Assembly: GCA_035533815.1 (NCBI GenBank)
Contig: DATLTB010000075.1
Location: 1-64,000, forward strand
DNA: 64,000 nucleotides
Direction of reading: 5' to 3'
Source of the DNA: JANWKA01 sp035533815
GTDB lineage: Bacteria; Bacteroidota; Bacteroidia; Chitinophagales; Chitinophagaceae
Shown here: piece after piece, positions 55,453-63,370 of the stretch
Layout of the letters: every line of letters starts with the position of its first letter
How positions within the stretch are numbered: position 1 is the first letter of the stretch
Notes under the pieces: model-generated
What the model was told of the DNA's origin: nothing
What the model saw: the letters and a program-made list of their open reading frames with translations, nothing else
The model's database searches: none
Position numbers and translations under genes: made by a program

Positions 55453-55998
55453 ATGATCTGCCGGATTACCTGCTGCCTCATACTGACCCTGTCCGGGCTG
55501 AATGCCCGGGGACAGGATAGCCTGTATCATACCTCCTGGGATGGAGAAGGACATAAAGTGCTGACCGGTATTATCACCGAGCCGATGCTGGCCAACGATC
55601 CTTCTTTCAGCTGGTTTTACCAGGGAGTGAACGATTATATCCCGGACAGTAAATTGGTTCGCTACATCGGAGAATACCGGGACAGCTTTGACCTGGTGGT
55701 GTTCGCAGGCACCTGGTGCCCGGATACCTGGCACCTGCTGCCGGCATTTTACCGGACCATGATCAGCGCCGGATTCCCGCTCGACCGGATCCGGCTATAT
55801 GGAGTGGACACCAGCAAGAAAACCCTGGGAGATGAAACGGAAAGATACCATATCACCCAGGTACCCACCTTTATCCTCCTGTATCATGGCAGAGAAGCCG
55901 GCAGGATCGTGGAATCTGCGAAAGGCAGCATTGAAGCGGATTTAGCGTCCCTGATTTATAACATGCTCCGAGGCGATTACCAAAAACCAAAGCTTTAG
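55453..55998 (+). CDS. Exported thioredoxin-like protein with CxxT centre
   Basis: A 181-residue protein with a signal peptide ending LNARGQ. The thioredoxin fold has DLVVFAGTWCPDTWHLLP, where the second cysteine of the redox pair is replaced by threonine (CPDT), and the cis-proline loop QVPTFILLYHGRE. Monothiol variants of this kind occur in related Bacteroidota proteins that show WCxDS or WCxDT. It therefore cannot work as an ordinary dithiol reductase. It starts seven bases after the MerR gene stop, so probably co-transcribed with it. Confidence 0.8.
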   Translation: MICRITCCLILTLSGLNARGQDSLYHTSWDGEGHKVLTGIITEPMLANDPSFSWFYQGVNDYIPDSKLVRYIGEYRDSFDLVVFAGTWCPDTWHLLPAFYRTMISAGFPLDRIRLYGVDTSKKTLGDETERYHITQVPTFILLYHGREAGRIVESAKGSIEADLASLIYNMLRGDYQKPKL

Positions 55999-56202
55999 CA
56001 TAGTACTCATCTTACCAGAGAACACCCGATAGGGCCGGAGGAGTTATTTTCCGGGGTCACTGGAATAAAATGGCAGACGATGAAATCATTTCCCCGGTAT
56101 TTTAACCGGTCAGGGTAAATTCCGGAGCATGGTAACTCCCTGTTTCGGTCTTTATTTTCCGTTGGATCCGGACCAAGTCAGGAAAGACCGGGTTAAACAG
56201 TA

Positions 56203-57369
56203 TCAGCATACAAATTTGACCGGTTTGTTACCAGACAGAAAACCATCCTCACCGCATTCCAACCATACCACTCCGGGTTTTTTACCCTGGTGGAAGCTTC
56301 CCAATCTTTTACTTAATCCCAGGGCATAAGCTCCGTTAACTGTCGCCCAGCCCAGTATCTCTTCGGGAGTAATATCCGGAAAATGCCGGTGTATGGTTCT
56401 CATCTCCTCCAGTATCGAAAGCTGGTGATTGGAAGCCACGCTGTCTGTTCCCAGGATAATCCTGCATTTGTTTTCCCTCAAACTGGAAATGGGAGGCAGT
56501 TTGTTTTCAATATACAGGTTGGCATTGGGACAAAGGCACCAGAAAAGTTCATGGCCTGCCTGTTCCGCGAAAAGGATATCTTCTCTGGAGCTACAGGTAT
56601 TGTGTACAAGGATCAGCTTTTTTTTAAGTATCATCCAGGGCAACCAGCTTTTCAGGCTGCTTTGTCCGGTGGGTTGGAAGAAGCCGGGATCAATACCCAG
56701 CTTTTCATACAGGTGGAGAAATCCGCCGGTTTTATCTCGGTAGAGATTGTTTTCCTCTTCGCATTCCTGATTGTGTATGGAAACAGGATTATCTTCTTGG
56801 AGTTTCCCGACCAGGCCGAATAGGCTTTCGGATACGGAATATGGGGCATGAGGGACGATGGAGGCAGTTAGTTCATGACTGATGAATTCTTCCTTCAGCT
56901 TTCCAGCCTGCTGCAGCCGGTGTCCGGGATTATCTTCGGTGAAACCAGTCAGTTCAATAAAAGAGTGATAAACCAGCTTCCGGGCAAGTTTTTGCGGCAG
57001 GCTATGACTGGTGTTGCAGATATCCCCGCAAGCCACGATCCCCCCTTCGAGCATTTGTTTTTCCGCATCATCCATGGCATTGACCATGTTTTCAGGGCCA
57101 TATTGGTTACGCCGCTGGGTAACTTCCATCAGAAACCGGACCAGACCGGTCCCTTCAGGAATCTTTCCTTTCATATGGGAAAGTTCCAGGTGCCCATGGG
57201 CATTGATAAAGCCGGGAGACAGCCATCCCCTGAATTCCCGGATATCCTCACCTGCCTCGGATCTGGGAATAATGGCTTCCACGGTCCCGTCTTCCCGGGT
57301 AACCAGGACATGTTCATGACCCAACAGGCGGTATCCCGTGAATAACCGGTCAGCAGCAAATTTCAACAT
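56203..57369 (-). CDS. Amidohydrolase-superfamily deaminase-like protein
   Basis: A 388-residue metal-dependent hydrolase of the Atz/Trz-like branch. The first metal-binding motif is SPGFINAHGHLELSHMKG (HxH), followed by IVPHAPYSVSESLFGLV, HNQECEEENNLY and a final LGTDSVASNHQLSILEEM with the metal Asp. Members deaminate or hydrolyse nucleobase-like compounds, including aminodeoxyfutalosine in the futalosine route to menaquinone, but no other mqn gene is near. Substrate assignment is therefore withheld. It diverges from prfA with a gap of 76 bases. Confidence 0.82.
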   Translation of the reverse strand: MLKFAADRLFTGYRLLGHEHVLVTREDGTVEAIIPRSEAGEDIREFRGWLSPGFINAHGHLELSHMKGKIPEGTGLVRFLMEVTQRRNQYGPENMVNAMDDAEKQMLEGGIVACGDICNTSHSLPQKLARKLVYHSFIELTGFTEDNPGHRLQQAGKLKEEFISHELTASIVPHAPYSVSESLFGLVGKLQEDNPVSIHNQECEEENNLYRDKTGGFLHLYEKLGIDPGFFQPTGQSSLKSWLPWMILKKKLILVHNTCSSREDILFAEQAGHELFWCLCPNANLYIENKLPPISSLRENKCRIILGTDSVASNHQLSILEEMRTIHRHFPDITPEEILGWATVNGAYALGLSKRLGSFHQGKKPGVVWLECGEDGFLSGNKPVKFVC

Positions 57370-57445
57370 ATATCCACGGAGTCTTAATTTTACATCCTGT
57401 CCTGAATTGCAACAGGCAAAACAGGGCCCAGGTCAAAAGTAGCAT

Positions 57446-58513
57446 ATGTTGGACAAACTGGAGGCCATTGCAGCCCGGTTCGAACAGATCGGAGTGTCCC
57501 TGACCAATCCCGATGTGGTCAGTGACCAGCGGAAGTTCAGCCAGCTGAGCAGGGAATACCATGCCCTGGAAAAAATTGTCCAGGCCCACCAGCTGTACCG
57601 TAAACTGTTGGATCAAATCGCCTTTAACCGGGAAGTGCTGGCCGGCGATGATGCCGAACTGCGTGATCTGGCAAAGTTGGAGACCGAAGCCCTGGCCGCC
57701 CGCAAAGAGGAGCTGGAAGCGGTGATCAGGAACCTGCTCATCCCGAAGGATCTACAGGATGAAAAAAATGTGATCCTGGAGATCAGGGCCGGAACAGGCG
57801 GAGATGAAGCCAGCCTTTTTGCCGGTGATCTCCTCAGGATGTACCTCCGCTATTGTGAGAACAGGGGATGGACCACGGCGCTGATGAATGAAAATCCCGG
57901 AACAATGGGAGGATATAAAGAGGTAGTGGTGGAAGTACAGGGAGAGGATGTATATGGCATCCTTAAATTCGAGTCCGGGGTACACCGGGTGCAACGCGTG
58001 CCGGCCACCGAAGGATCGGGGAGGATACATACTTCAGCAGCCACGGTAGCCGTATTACCGGAGGCAGAGGAGGTGGATATCCGGATCGTCGATAGCGATA
58101 TCCGGCTGGAAACGGCCCGCAGCGGGGGTGCGGGAGGGCAAAACGTGAACAAGGTCGAGACCAAGGTAAGGCTTATCCATATCCCCACCGGGGTAGTCGT
58201 GGAATGTCAGACTGAACGCACCCAGCTGGCGAACCGGGAAAAAGCCATGAAGATGCTAAGAACCCGCTTATATGAGGATGCCGTGCATAAGCAGGAAGAT
58301 GAAATTGCCCGTCACCGCAAAAGCATGGTGTCAACCGGAGACCGTTCTGCCAAGATCCGCACCTATAACTTTCCCCAGGGCCGGGTCACGGACCACCGCA
58401 TAGGGTTCACCATGTATGATCTGGAAAGCTTTCTGAACGGGAATTTACAAGATATGCTGGATGCCTTGCAATTTGCCGAGAATGCGGAGAAATTCAGGGT
58501 GCAGGTTAACTGA
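57446..58513 (+). CDS. prfA: Peptide chain release factor 1
   Basis: Recognises UAA and UAG stop codons and triggers peptide release. The 355-residue protein has the codon-recognition motif in HRVQRVPATEGSGRIHTSAA (PAT, the RF1 type rather than RF2's SPF) and the catalytic GGQ in ARSGGAGGQNVNKVETKVRL. The N-terminal helical domain and the TDHRIGFTMYDLESFLNG end are standard. Start ATG 57446 gives MLDKLEAIAARFEQ. The following gene lies in the AT-rich accessory region, about 220 bases downstream. Confidence 0.97.
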   Translation: MLDKLEAIAARFEQIGVSLTNPDVVSDQRKFSQLSREYHALEKIVQAHQLYRKLLDQIAFNREVLAGDDAELRDLAKLETEALAARKEELEAVIRNLLIPKDLQDEKNVILEIRAGTGGDEASLFAGDLLRMYLRYCENRGWTTALMNENPGTMGGYKEVVVEVQGEDVYGILKFESGVHRVQRVPATEGSGRIHTSAATVAVLPEAEEVDIRIVDSDIRLETARSGGAGGQNVNKVETKVRLIHIPTGVVVECQTERTQLANREKAMKMLRTRLYEDAVHKQEDEIARHRKSMVSTGDRSAKIRTYNFPQGRVTDHRIGFTMYDLESFLNGNLQDMLDALQFAENAEKFRVQVN

Positions 58514-58736
58514 TCGGAGGAAGCAGGGGCCACCTTGTCATTCCTTTTAGCACTGGTGCTTCATTGCCGGATTATGGACGGTGCCTCCGCGTCCAGGCAA
58601 GTACCATGGCTGATGAAATTTTTACTGTGATATTGGTGAATTATATACTTCTTTACCCCATAATATTTCCAGTGGTTTTAGCAGAACTGGCCAATCCAGG
58701 CAACGGCAGTTTTCCCCTTTTTGCTGGCGTTTTGGC

Positions 58737-59189
58737 ATGATAGGTGTTAAGAAAAATGGATTACTATATTTAGATATGAAAATACTAAAAACTATACCTT
58801 CGGTTCTAGGTCTTTTAACAGCCAATATTCCCGGCTCCAAAAAAGATTCTAAAAAAAATTCAGTTGTTAAGGTCAAATTAATACCATTCAATGGGGTCAT
58901 AAAACAAAAAGTCGATACCATTCAAGCTGAATGTAAAATTCAATGCTATGTTATTGAGGATCAACATTATGAGGTTCAAACAACTTTTATAATTGGAGAT
59001 TTTGGAGACTGCCCCAGCATAGAAGATATATTTGAGCTAATTATCAATAGGGTTGACCAATTTAATTTTATGTTTAAAAAAAACCCTAATGGTCGCCGGA
59101 TAGGGTCGATTGAAAGTCTGCAATTGGATAACTTTCGGCCAATAATTGAGCCCGCAATCGTTCAATATTTCATAATCCGTGGGCAATAA
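58737..59189 (+). CDS. Hypothetical protein in an AT-rich island
   Basis: A 150-residue protein that I do not recognise. It begins MIGVKKNGLLYLDMKILKTI; a second ATG at 58776 is equally possible. It is rich in Ile, Lys and Asn with no signal peptide or membrane segment. A predicted alpha/beta pattern appears in the middle (KIQCYVIEDQHYEVQTTFII, then a helix DIFELIINRVDQFNFMF). Base composition is far more AT-rich than prfA. Its 3' end overlaps a decayed minus-strand gene by about 20 bases. Probably horizontally acquired; function unknown. Confidence 0.55.
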   Translation: MIGVKKNGLLYLDMKILKTIPSVLGLLTANIPGSKKDSKKNSVVKVKLIPFNGVIKQKVDTIQAECKIQCYVIEDQHYEVQTTFIIGDFGDCPSIEDIFELIINRVDQFNFMFKKNPNGRRIGSIESLQLDNFRPIIEPAIVQYFIIRGQ

Positions 59190-59357
59190 CTTTTATTTCT
59201 CCGGTTTTTTCATCTGTTGTCCATCCAAGCCAACTCGATTCAAAACTATTTTGAGCCTCGGTTTTCAATTCTTCCTGTTCCTCCTTCGTAAACTCAAAAT
59301 ATTCAAACTATTCTGCACCATCTTCATTGAAGTGTTTTTCGATTGAAGGAGCGAGTC
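59170..59357 (-). pseudogene. Fragment of an unidentified gene with an amber stop
   Basis: On the minus strand a frame reads SIEKHFNEDGAE, a TAG (59308-59310), then FEYFEFTKEEQEELKTEA and FESSWLGWTTDEKTGEIKVI, ending in AHGL and a stop at 59170-59172. The acidic, protein-like composition on both sides of the single stop suggests a real gene that has decayed. No start codon is in frame upstream of about 59357. The family is unknown. It overlaps the end of the 58737-59189 gene on the other strand. Confidence 0.5.
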
Positions 59358-59498
59358 AGGGAGGGTGTAACGGCCTCCCATATTTACAAGCTGGTAAAGG
59401 AAAATAAAATGCAGGTGGTTATCATTGATGGAGTTTGGTTTGTGGATAGCAAGCAATACCCAAAACTTCCTATAAAGAAGTTATTTTTTTTCATTTAA
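59343..59498 (+). pseudogene. Fragment resembling a helix-turn-helix excisionase-type protein
   Basis: A plus-strand frame of about 51 residues reads LKERVREGVTASHIYKLVKE, then NKMQVVIIDGVWFVD, then SKQYPKLPIKKLFFFI. The VTASHIYKLVKENKMQVVIIDG part resembles a helix-turn-helix of the excisionase or MerR-like kind (GVTxSHVYKLIKEGKL). There is no ATG at its start. It runs up to the dead transposase gene and may have been interrupted by it. Low-confidence assignment. Confidence 0.4.
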
Positions 59499-59524
59499 CA
59501 GTGTATAGTTACAAACTATTAACA

Positions 59525-60437
59525 ATGCTTAATTTTAAAACCCTTCACGAACTGCTTATCCACTTTCAGGATGAACTTACTTGCTGGGCCAACCTGGATG
59601 GAAGTGACAGGGAACCCCGATTTGCCCTCATTGCGGAACCCATAAGGTTACCGTCTGGCTAATGGAGGGCAATTCAAGTGCGGCAATAAGATGCATTGCG
59701 ACCAGAAATTCACAGTCAAAGTGGGTTCCATTTTTGAAAACTCTAAAATACATCTAAAACTATGGTTTGGAGTCTTATACCTTTGCACTTCCCATAAAAG
59801 GGCATTAGATCCTGTCAACTTGCCCCGGATTTGGGCTGCACCAAAAAGGTAGCCTGGTTTTTCCTGCATCGTGTTATGGAGATGGCAACGCCAAAACTAC
59901 CCCGATTTTGAAGGCGGAGGTAATAGTTGACGAAACCTTTCACGGGGGAATTGAGGCCAATAAAAGCAACCTAAAGCACAAAGAAGCCTTTTTAGGTTTG
60001 GGAGATATACAGAAAAGGCCTGTCATGGGTATTTTTGGAAAAAGGAGGGCCTGCGGTTTTGAATGTTATGCCCGGGCAACAGCCGATAATGTAATCCCGG
60101 TCATTAAGGGGGTTGTAAGTCAGGATTCCGTTATTATAACGGATTCATCCCCTATCTATGATTGTTTAGATGGAGATACCCAGAATAAGGGCCATTTTAC
60201 GTCAATCATACGCAAGGGCAGTACGTAAACGGCCCCTGTACTACCAGTGACACAGAAATCCTTTTTGCCCAGTTTAAAAGGTCTGTTTATGGAATTTACC
60301 ATTACGTTAGTCAAAAACATTTCAAGCGTTATGTCGAGGAAGCAGCTTAGAGATTTAATACATGGAAATTAAATATTTCCGAATGCCTTAAGGATAATTT
60401 GCAATGGATAAAAGGAAGGCGGCCTATAAAAATCTAA
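59525..60437 (+). pseudogene. IS1595-family transposase, multiply frameshifted
   Basis: Several frames in sequence reproduce an IS1595-type (DDE) transposase. N-terminus: MLNFKTLHELLIHFQDELTC. Zinc-ribbon remnants with KCGNKMHCDQKFTVKVGSIF. Then FENSKIHLKLWFGVLYLCTS and TKKVAWFFLHRVMEMATPK. The catalytic region includes AEVIVDETFHGGIEANKSN (first DE) and VVSQDSVIITDSSPIYDCLD. The end reads LFAQFKRSVYGIYHYVSQKH, followed by FKRYVEEAA and a stop inside. At least four frame changes or stops. Terminal inverted repeats and target duplication were not found. Dead element. Confidence 0.8.
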
Positions 60438-60471
60438 TTAATAAATCGTAGTTTTCCTGCATGATTAAAAA

Positions 60472-60633
60472 GTGCAAAAATCTCCTGCCTGGGTTTCATC
60501 TGTTTTAGCCTCTTCAAAGAAGAACAAGAATTATCCTTCTGAAATTAGGGTTGGATTGGATAGGCGTTTTGAGGATGCAGTAGACTTGGCAGCAAATACA
60601 ACTGTTAAAACAAAGCGAAAAAAGGAAAAATAG
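60472..60633 (+). CDS. Small basic hypothetical protein, GTG start
   Basis: A GTG-started frame of 53 residues reads MQKSPAWVSSVLASSKKNKN, then YPSEIRVGLDRRFEDAVDLA, then ANTTVKTKRKKEK. It is basic and serine-rich with no family I recognise. It lies 35 bases after the dead transposase and 50 bases before the DUF3467-like gene. It may be a short gene or the surviving end of something larger. Confidence 0.35.
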   Translation: MQKSPAWVSSVLASSKKNKNYPSEIRVGLDRRFEDAVDLAANTTVKTKRKKEK

Positions 60634-60682
60634 AAGTTCCCATTAATTTTAAATTCATACATTTATATAATAAATATTTATT

Positions 60683-60985
60683 ATGGCAGACGACAATTCA
60701 CATAATGAAGATAATGAACGTCTAAATTTTGCATTTAAGTCCCCATTGGTGCCGAAGATATATATGAACAGTTTCATTACGGGTTTTTCAAATACAGAAA
60801 CTTTCTTAATTCATATTCAAAATGGAGTTCCGCAACAAGTTTTTTTAATGCCACATAGTGCAGCTAAAAGCTTAGCTGAATCTCTAAATAAAACTATCAT
60901 GGAAGTTGAAAATATTTTTGGAGAAGTAAAAACGCTAAATAAATTGAATGATTTAAGAAATCCGAAAAATGAACCTACTTCCTGA
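60683..60985 (+). CDS. DUF3467-like protein
   Basis: A 100-residue protein. The central part reads VPKIYMNSFITGFSNTETFL, then IHIQNGVPQQVFLMPHSAAK and SLAESLNKTIMEVENIFGEV. This matches the DUF3467 shape: a strand-rich N-terminal half followed by an xRIVMTPxHAKxLxxAL helix and a C-terminal IxxYExxFGxI. Function is unknown. It is the first of three overlapping genes: the next gene starts 16 bases before its stop. Composition is AT-rich like the rest of the island. Confidence 0.65.
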   Translation: MADDNSHNEDNERLNFAFKSPLVPKIYMNSFITGFSNTETFLIHIQNGVPQQVFLMPHSAAKSLAESLNKTIMEVENIFGEVKTLNKLNDLRNPKNEPTS

Positions 60986-61535
60986 ATTTCATATTGTTGG
61001 GTCTTCTGTTTCTACCGATCAAATTGATAATTGGTACGTGGATAATAATATGATAAAAAAAATTCAAAGCTTTGGCATGTTACCGGAAGGTTGGGATTTT
61101 GGAAAGGGGAAACCATCTCCAGACAATATTATTCAAACGGCCATACAGCTATATAGAATCGGTTCAAGTTTGGGTTTTGAAGGAGATGCGTTTCCAGGGG
61201 ATGATGGAGGAATAATTATTGGTTTTTATTTTGAAGATCAAGCCATTTACATAACCATTAAAGATAATCAAAGATTTAATTTTTGCCAAGAAAGTGGAAT
61301 TGGTACCAATTATGAAATTGAAAATGTAATAGAAAATATTTCATACAAAGAAATCTCAGAAAACCTAAAAAATGAATCTAAAAAATGGTCCTCATCCGTA
61401 TACTCAATTGGCGAAAATATGATCGTAATGTCCGCCGGTTTCCCAGTTCCACCTTTGCGAACAGTGGGGGGATTTCGGTATTCGGAGAAGATTGTGCAAG
61501 GGACAATAGTAGCAGATCAATTTGTGCACACGTAA
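60969..61535 (+). CDS. Hypothetical protein, second gene of the overlapping cassette
   Basis: A 188-residue protein. The most regular part is LPEGWDFGKGKPSPDNIIQT, then AFPGDDGGIIIGFYFEDQAI, suggesting an alpha/beta domain with a GWD motif. No signal peptide or membrane segment. It overlaps the DUF3467-like gene by 17 bases at its 5' end and the next gene by about 151 bases at its 3' end, in a different frame. I do not recognise a family. I recall similar three-gene orders with a DUF3467-like first gene in other bacteria, but this needs a search. Confidence 0.6.
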   Translation: MNLLPEFHIVGSSVSTDQIDNWYVDNNMIKKIQSFGMLPEGWDFGKGKPSPDNIIQTAIQLYRIGSSLGFEGDAFPGDDGGIIIGFYFEDQAIYITIKDNQRFNFCQESGIGTNYEIENVIENISYKEISENLKNESKKWSSSVYSIGENMIVMSAGFPVPPLRTVGGFRYSEKIVQGTIVADQFVHT

Positions 61536-61843
61536 TTCGCTATTATAGAATAGTAGCTGACGACCCAATAATATTTTGCAAGTTTGATTTAGAAGATTTA
61601 AGATCATTTGCACTTCCAAAAGAAATCAATATAATAGATGAACCAAGTGCATCTGGTGATCTATGCCATAAGAATATTTTTATTTCAGAAACAATTTCAA
61701 GAAATTTTGCAAAAACACATTTCCAACCTCCTAATATTTTCATGTGCTGTAATGGACAAGAAAATCAGGTTTTAAATGAACAATATAATGACTTGCCTAA
61801 TCATTTGTGTGAGGAAATAACGGGTCCTAAAATTTCCCTTTAA
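61385..61843 (+). CDS. Hypothetical protein, third gene of the overlapping cassette
   Basis: An open frame of 152 residues, of which residues 45-152 look protein-like: VIRYYRIVADDPIIFCKFDL, EDLRSFALPKEINIIDEPSA and HKNIFISETISRNFAKTHFQ. The first 45 residues overlap the previous gene in another frame and have odd composition. No ATG, GTG or TTG lies between 61385 and the protein-like part, so the true start is unclear; either the 151-base overlap is real or a frameshift has fused two pieces. No family recognised. It ends 179 bases before the M16 gene. Confidence 0.45.
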   Translation: MVLIRILNWRKYDRNVRRFPSSTFANSGGISVFGEDCARDNSSRSICAHVIRYYRIVADDPIIFCKFDLEDLRSFALPKEINIIDEPSASGDLCHKNIFISETISRNFAKTHFQPPNIFMCCNGQENQVLNEQYNDLPNHLCEEITGPKISL

Positions 61844-62022
61844 CCGTTTTGCCTTTCTATTCCCCGATCTCCGCCGATCTGTAATTGTCAGATTTCCATA
61901 GACATTTAAATTTAGAGAAACTTAATACCATCAGTTATTATTAACAAGTAATTCATTTAATGAACGAACATGAGCTAAAATGGTATATAATCCCCTAATA
62001 TTGTCCTTTAATCCAGCGGCTT

Positions 62023-63360
62023 ATGGCTCTAAAAAAATGGCTTATACTGCTTATCGTTTATAGTATACCGGCCATGGTAGCTTCCGGTCAGGGCCGGAAG
62101 ATAAATTTCCTGGAGTATAGCCTTCCCAATGGGTTGAAGGTGATCCTTCACCGGGATATATCCGTGCCGGTGGTGGCAGTGACTGTGCTCTATCATGTAG
62201 GATCCAAGAATGAAGTTCCCGGCAGGAGGGGTTTTGCCCATTTTTTTGAACATCTTATGTTTGAAGGCTCCGTCAATATCGCCAGGGGTCAATTCATGAA
62301 ATATGTCACCGACGCAGGCGGAACCCTTAATGCCAATACTTCGCAGGACAGGACCTTTTATTATGAAGTGCTTCCTTCCAATCAGCTGGCCCTTGGCCTC
62401 TGGCTGGAAAGCGAACGGATGATGCATGCCCGGATAGACAGCGCCGGAGTGAACACCCAAAGGAAGGTAGTGAAGGAAGAAAAGCGCATGCGGTTTGATA
62501 ACCAGCCTTATGGTTCAGTGTTTGCCCAGGTACTGAAAAGGGCCTTCCATCACACCCCATATGGTTATCCCCCGATCGGTACCATGGCGGACATCAATAA
62601 AGCCACCCTGGGCGAGTTCATCAGTTTCTATAAAACCTACTATGTCCCTAACAATGCCGTGCTTTCCATTGCAGGGGATATTAATCTGGACAGCACTAAA
62701 AAAATGATTTCATCCTGGTTCGGACCGATCCAGGCCGGGAAAATTCCGATCATCCGGCCGGTGGTTAAACCAGAGCCGCTCACTGATGCGGAAAAAAAGG
62801 CGGTGATCAGGGATAATATCCGCCTTCCGGCCGTGATCGAAGCTTACCGGATGCCCAGGGAGGGTTCAACAGATTATTATGCCGCCCGGATACTGTCTGT
62901 TATTTTATCCGGAGGTCCTTCTTCCAGGCTGAACAGGGAACTCGTGGACAGTACGCAGCAGGCGGCCTATGTGGGTACAGATCCTTATTTCAATGAAAAT
63001 GCCGGCTTGCTGATCAATATCGCCCTGGCAAACCTGGGAGTCAGCCCTGATACGCTGCAGAAAATGATGGACGGCCAGGTAGACAGCCTGAAAAGCAGCC
63101 TGGTGAGCAAAATGGAGTATACAAAGGTGATGAACCAGATTGAAACAGCCTTTGTGACCGGTAATTCCACCATGCTGGGTATAGCAGAAAGCCTGGCCAA
63201 TTACCTGGTATATTTCGGGAATGCCAACCTGATTAACACCGAACTGGAGAGATACCACCAAGTGACCCGGGAGAAGATCAGGGCCGTAGCCAGGAAATAC
63301 CTGAATGCGGACAACCGGGTGGTCTTATATTATGTGCCTGAAAATGGCCTGTCACATTGA
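62023..63360 (+). CDS. M16 family zinc peptidase (pitrilysin type), active copy
   Basis: A 445-residue secreted or periplasmic metallopeptidase. A signal peptide ends near VASGQG. The inverted zinc motif HFFEH lies in GFAHFFEHLMFEGS, and the third ligand Glu is in RKVVKEEKRMRF. The domain then runs through FHHTPYGYPPIGTMADINKA, SIAGDINLDSTKKMI and LSGGPSSRLNRELVD. Such proteins work as pairs with an inactive M16 homologue that begins 10 bases downstream, together forming the clamshell. The substrate is unknown. Length is typical for a single-domain M16 subunit. Confidence 0.95.
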   Translation: MALKKWLILLIVYSIPAMVASGQGRKINFLEYSLPNGLKVILHRDISVPVVAVTVLYHVGSKNEVPGRRGFAHFFEHLMFEGSVNIARGQFMKYVTDAGGTLNANTSQDRTFYYEVLPSNQLALGLWLESERMMHARIDSAGVNTQRKVVKEEKRMRFDNQPYGSVFAQVLKRAFHHTPYGYPPIGTMADINKATLGEFISFYKTYYVPNNAVLSIAGDINLDSTKKMISSWFGPIQAGKIPIIRPVVKPEPLTDAEKKAVIRDNIRLPAVIEAYRMPREGSTDYYAARILSVILSGGPSSRLNRELVDSTQQAAYVGTDPYFNENAGLLINIALANLGVSPDTLQKMMDGQVDSLKSSLVSKMEYTKVMNQIETAFVTGNSTMLGIAESLANYLVYFGNANLINTELERYHQVTREKIRAVARKYLNADNRVVLYYVPENGLSH

Positions 63361-63370
63361 AAACAAAATA

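Noticed and set aside
59480..60480. Terminal inverted repeats of the IS1595 remnant
   Set aside because: I compared the sequences on both sides of the transposase relic and found no convincing inverted repeat or target duplication, so the element's ends are not called.
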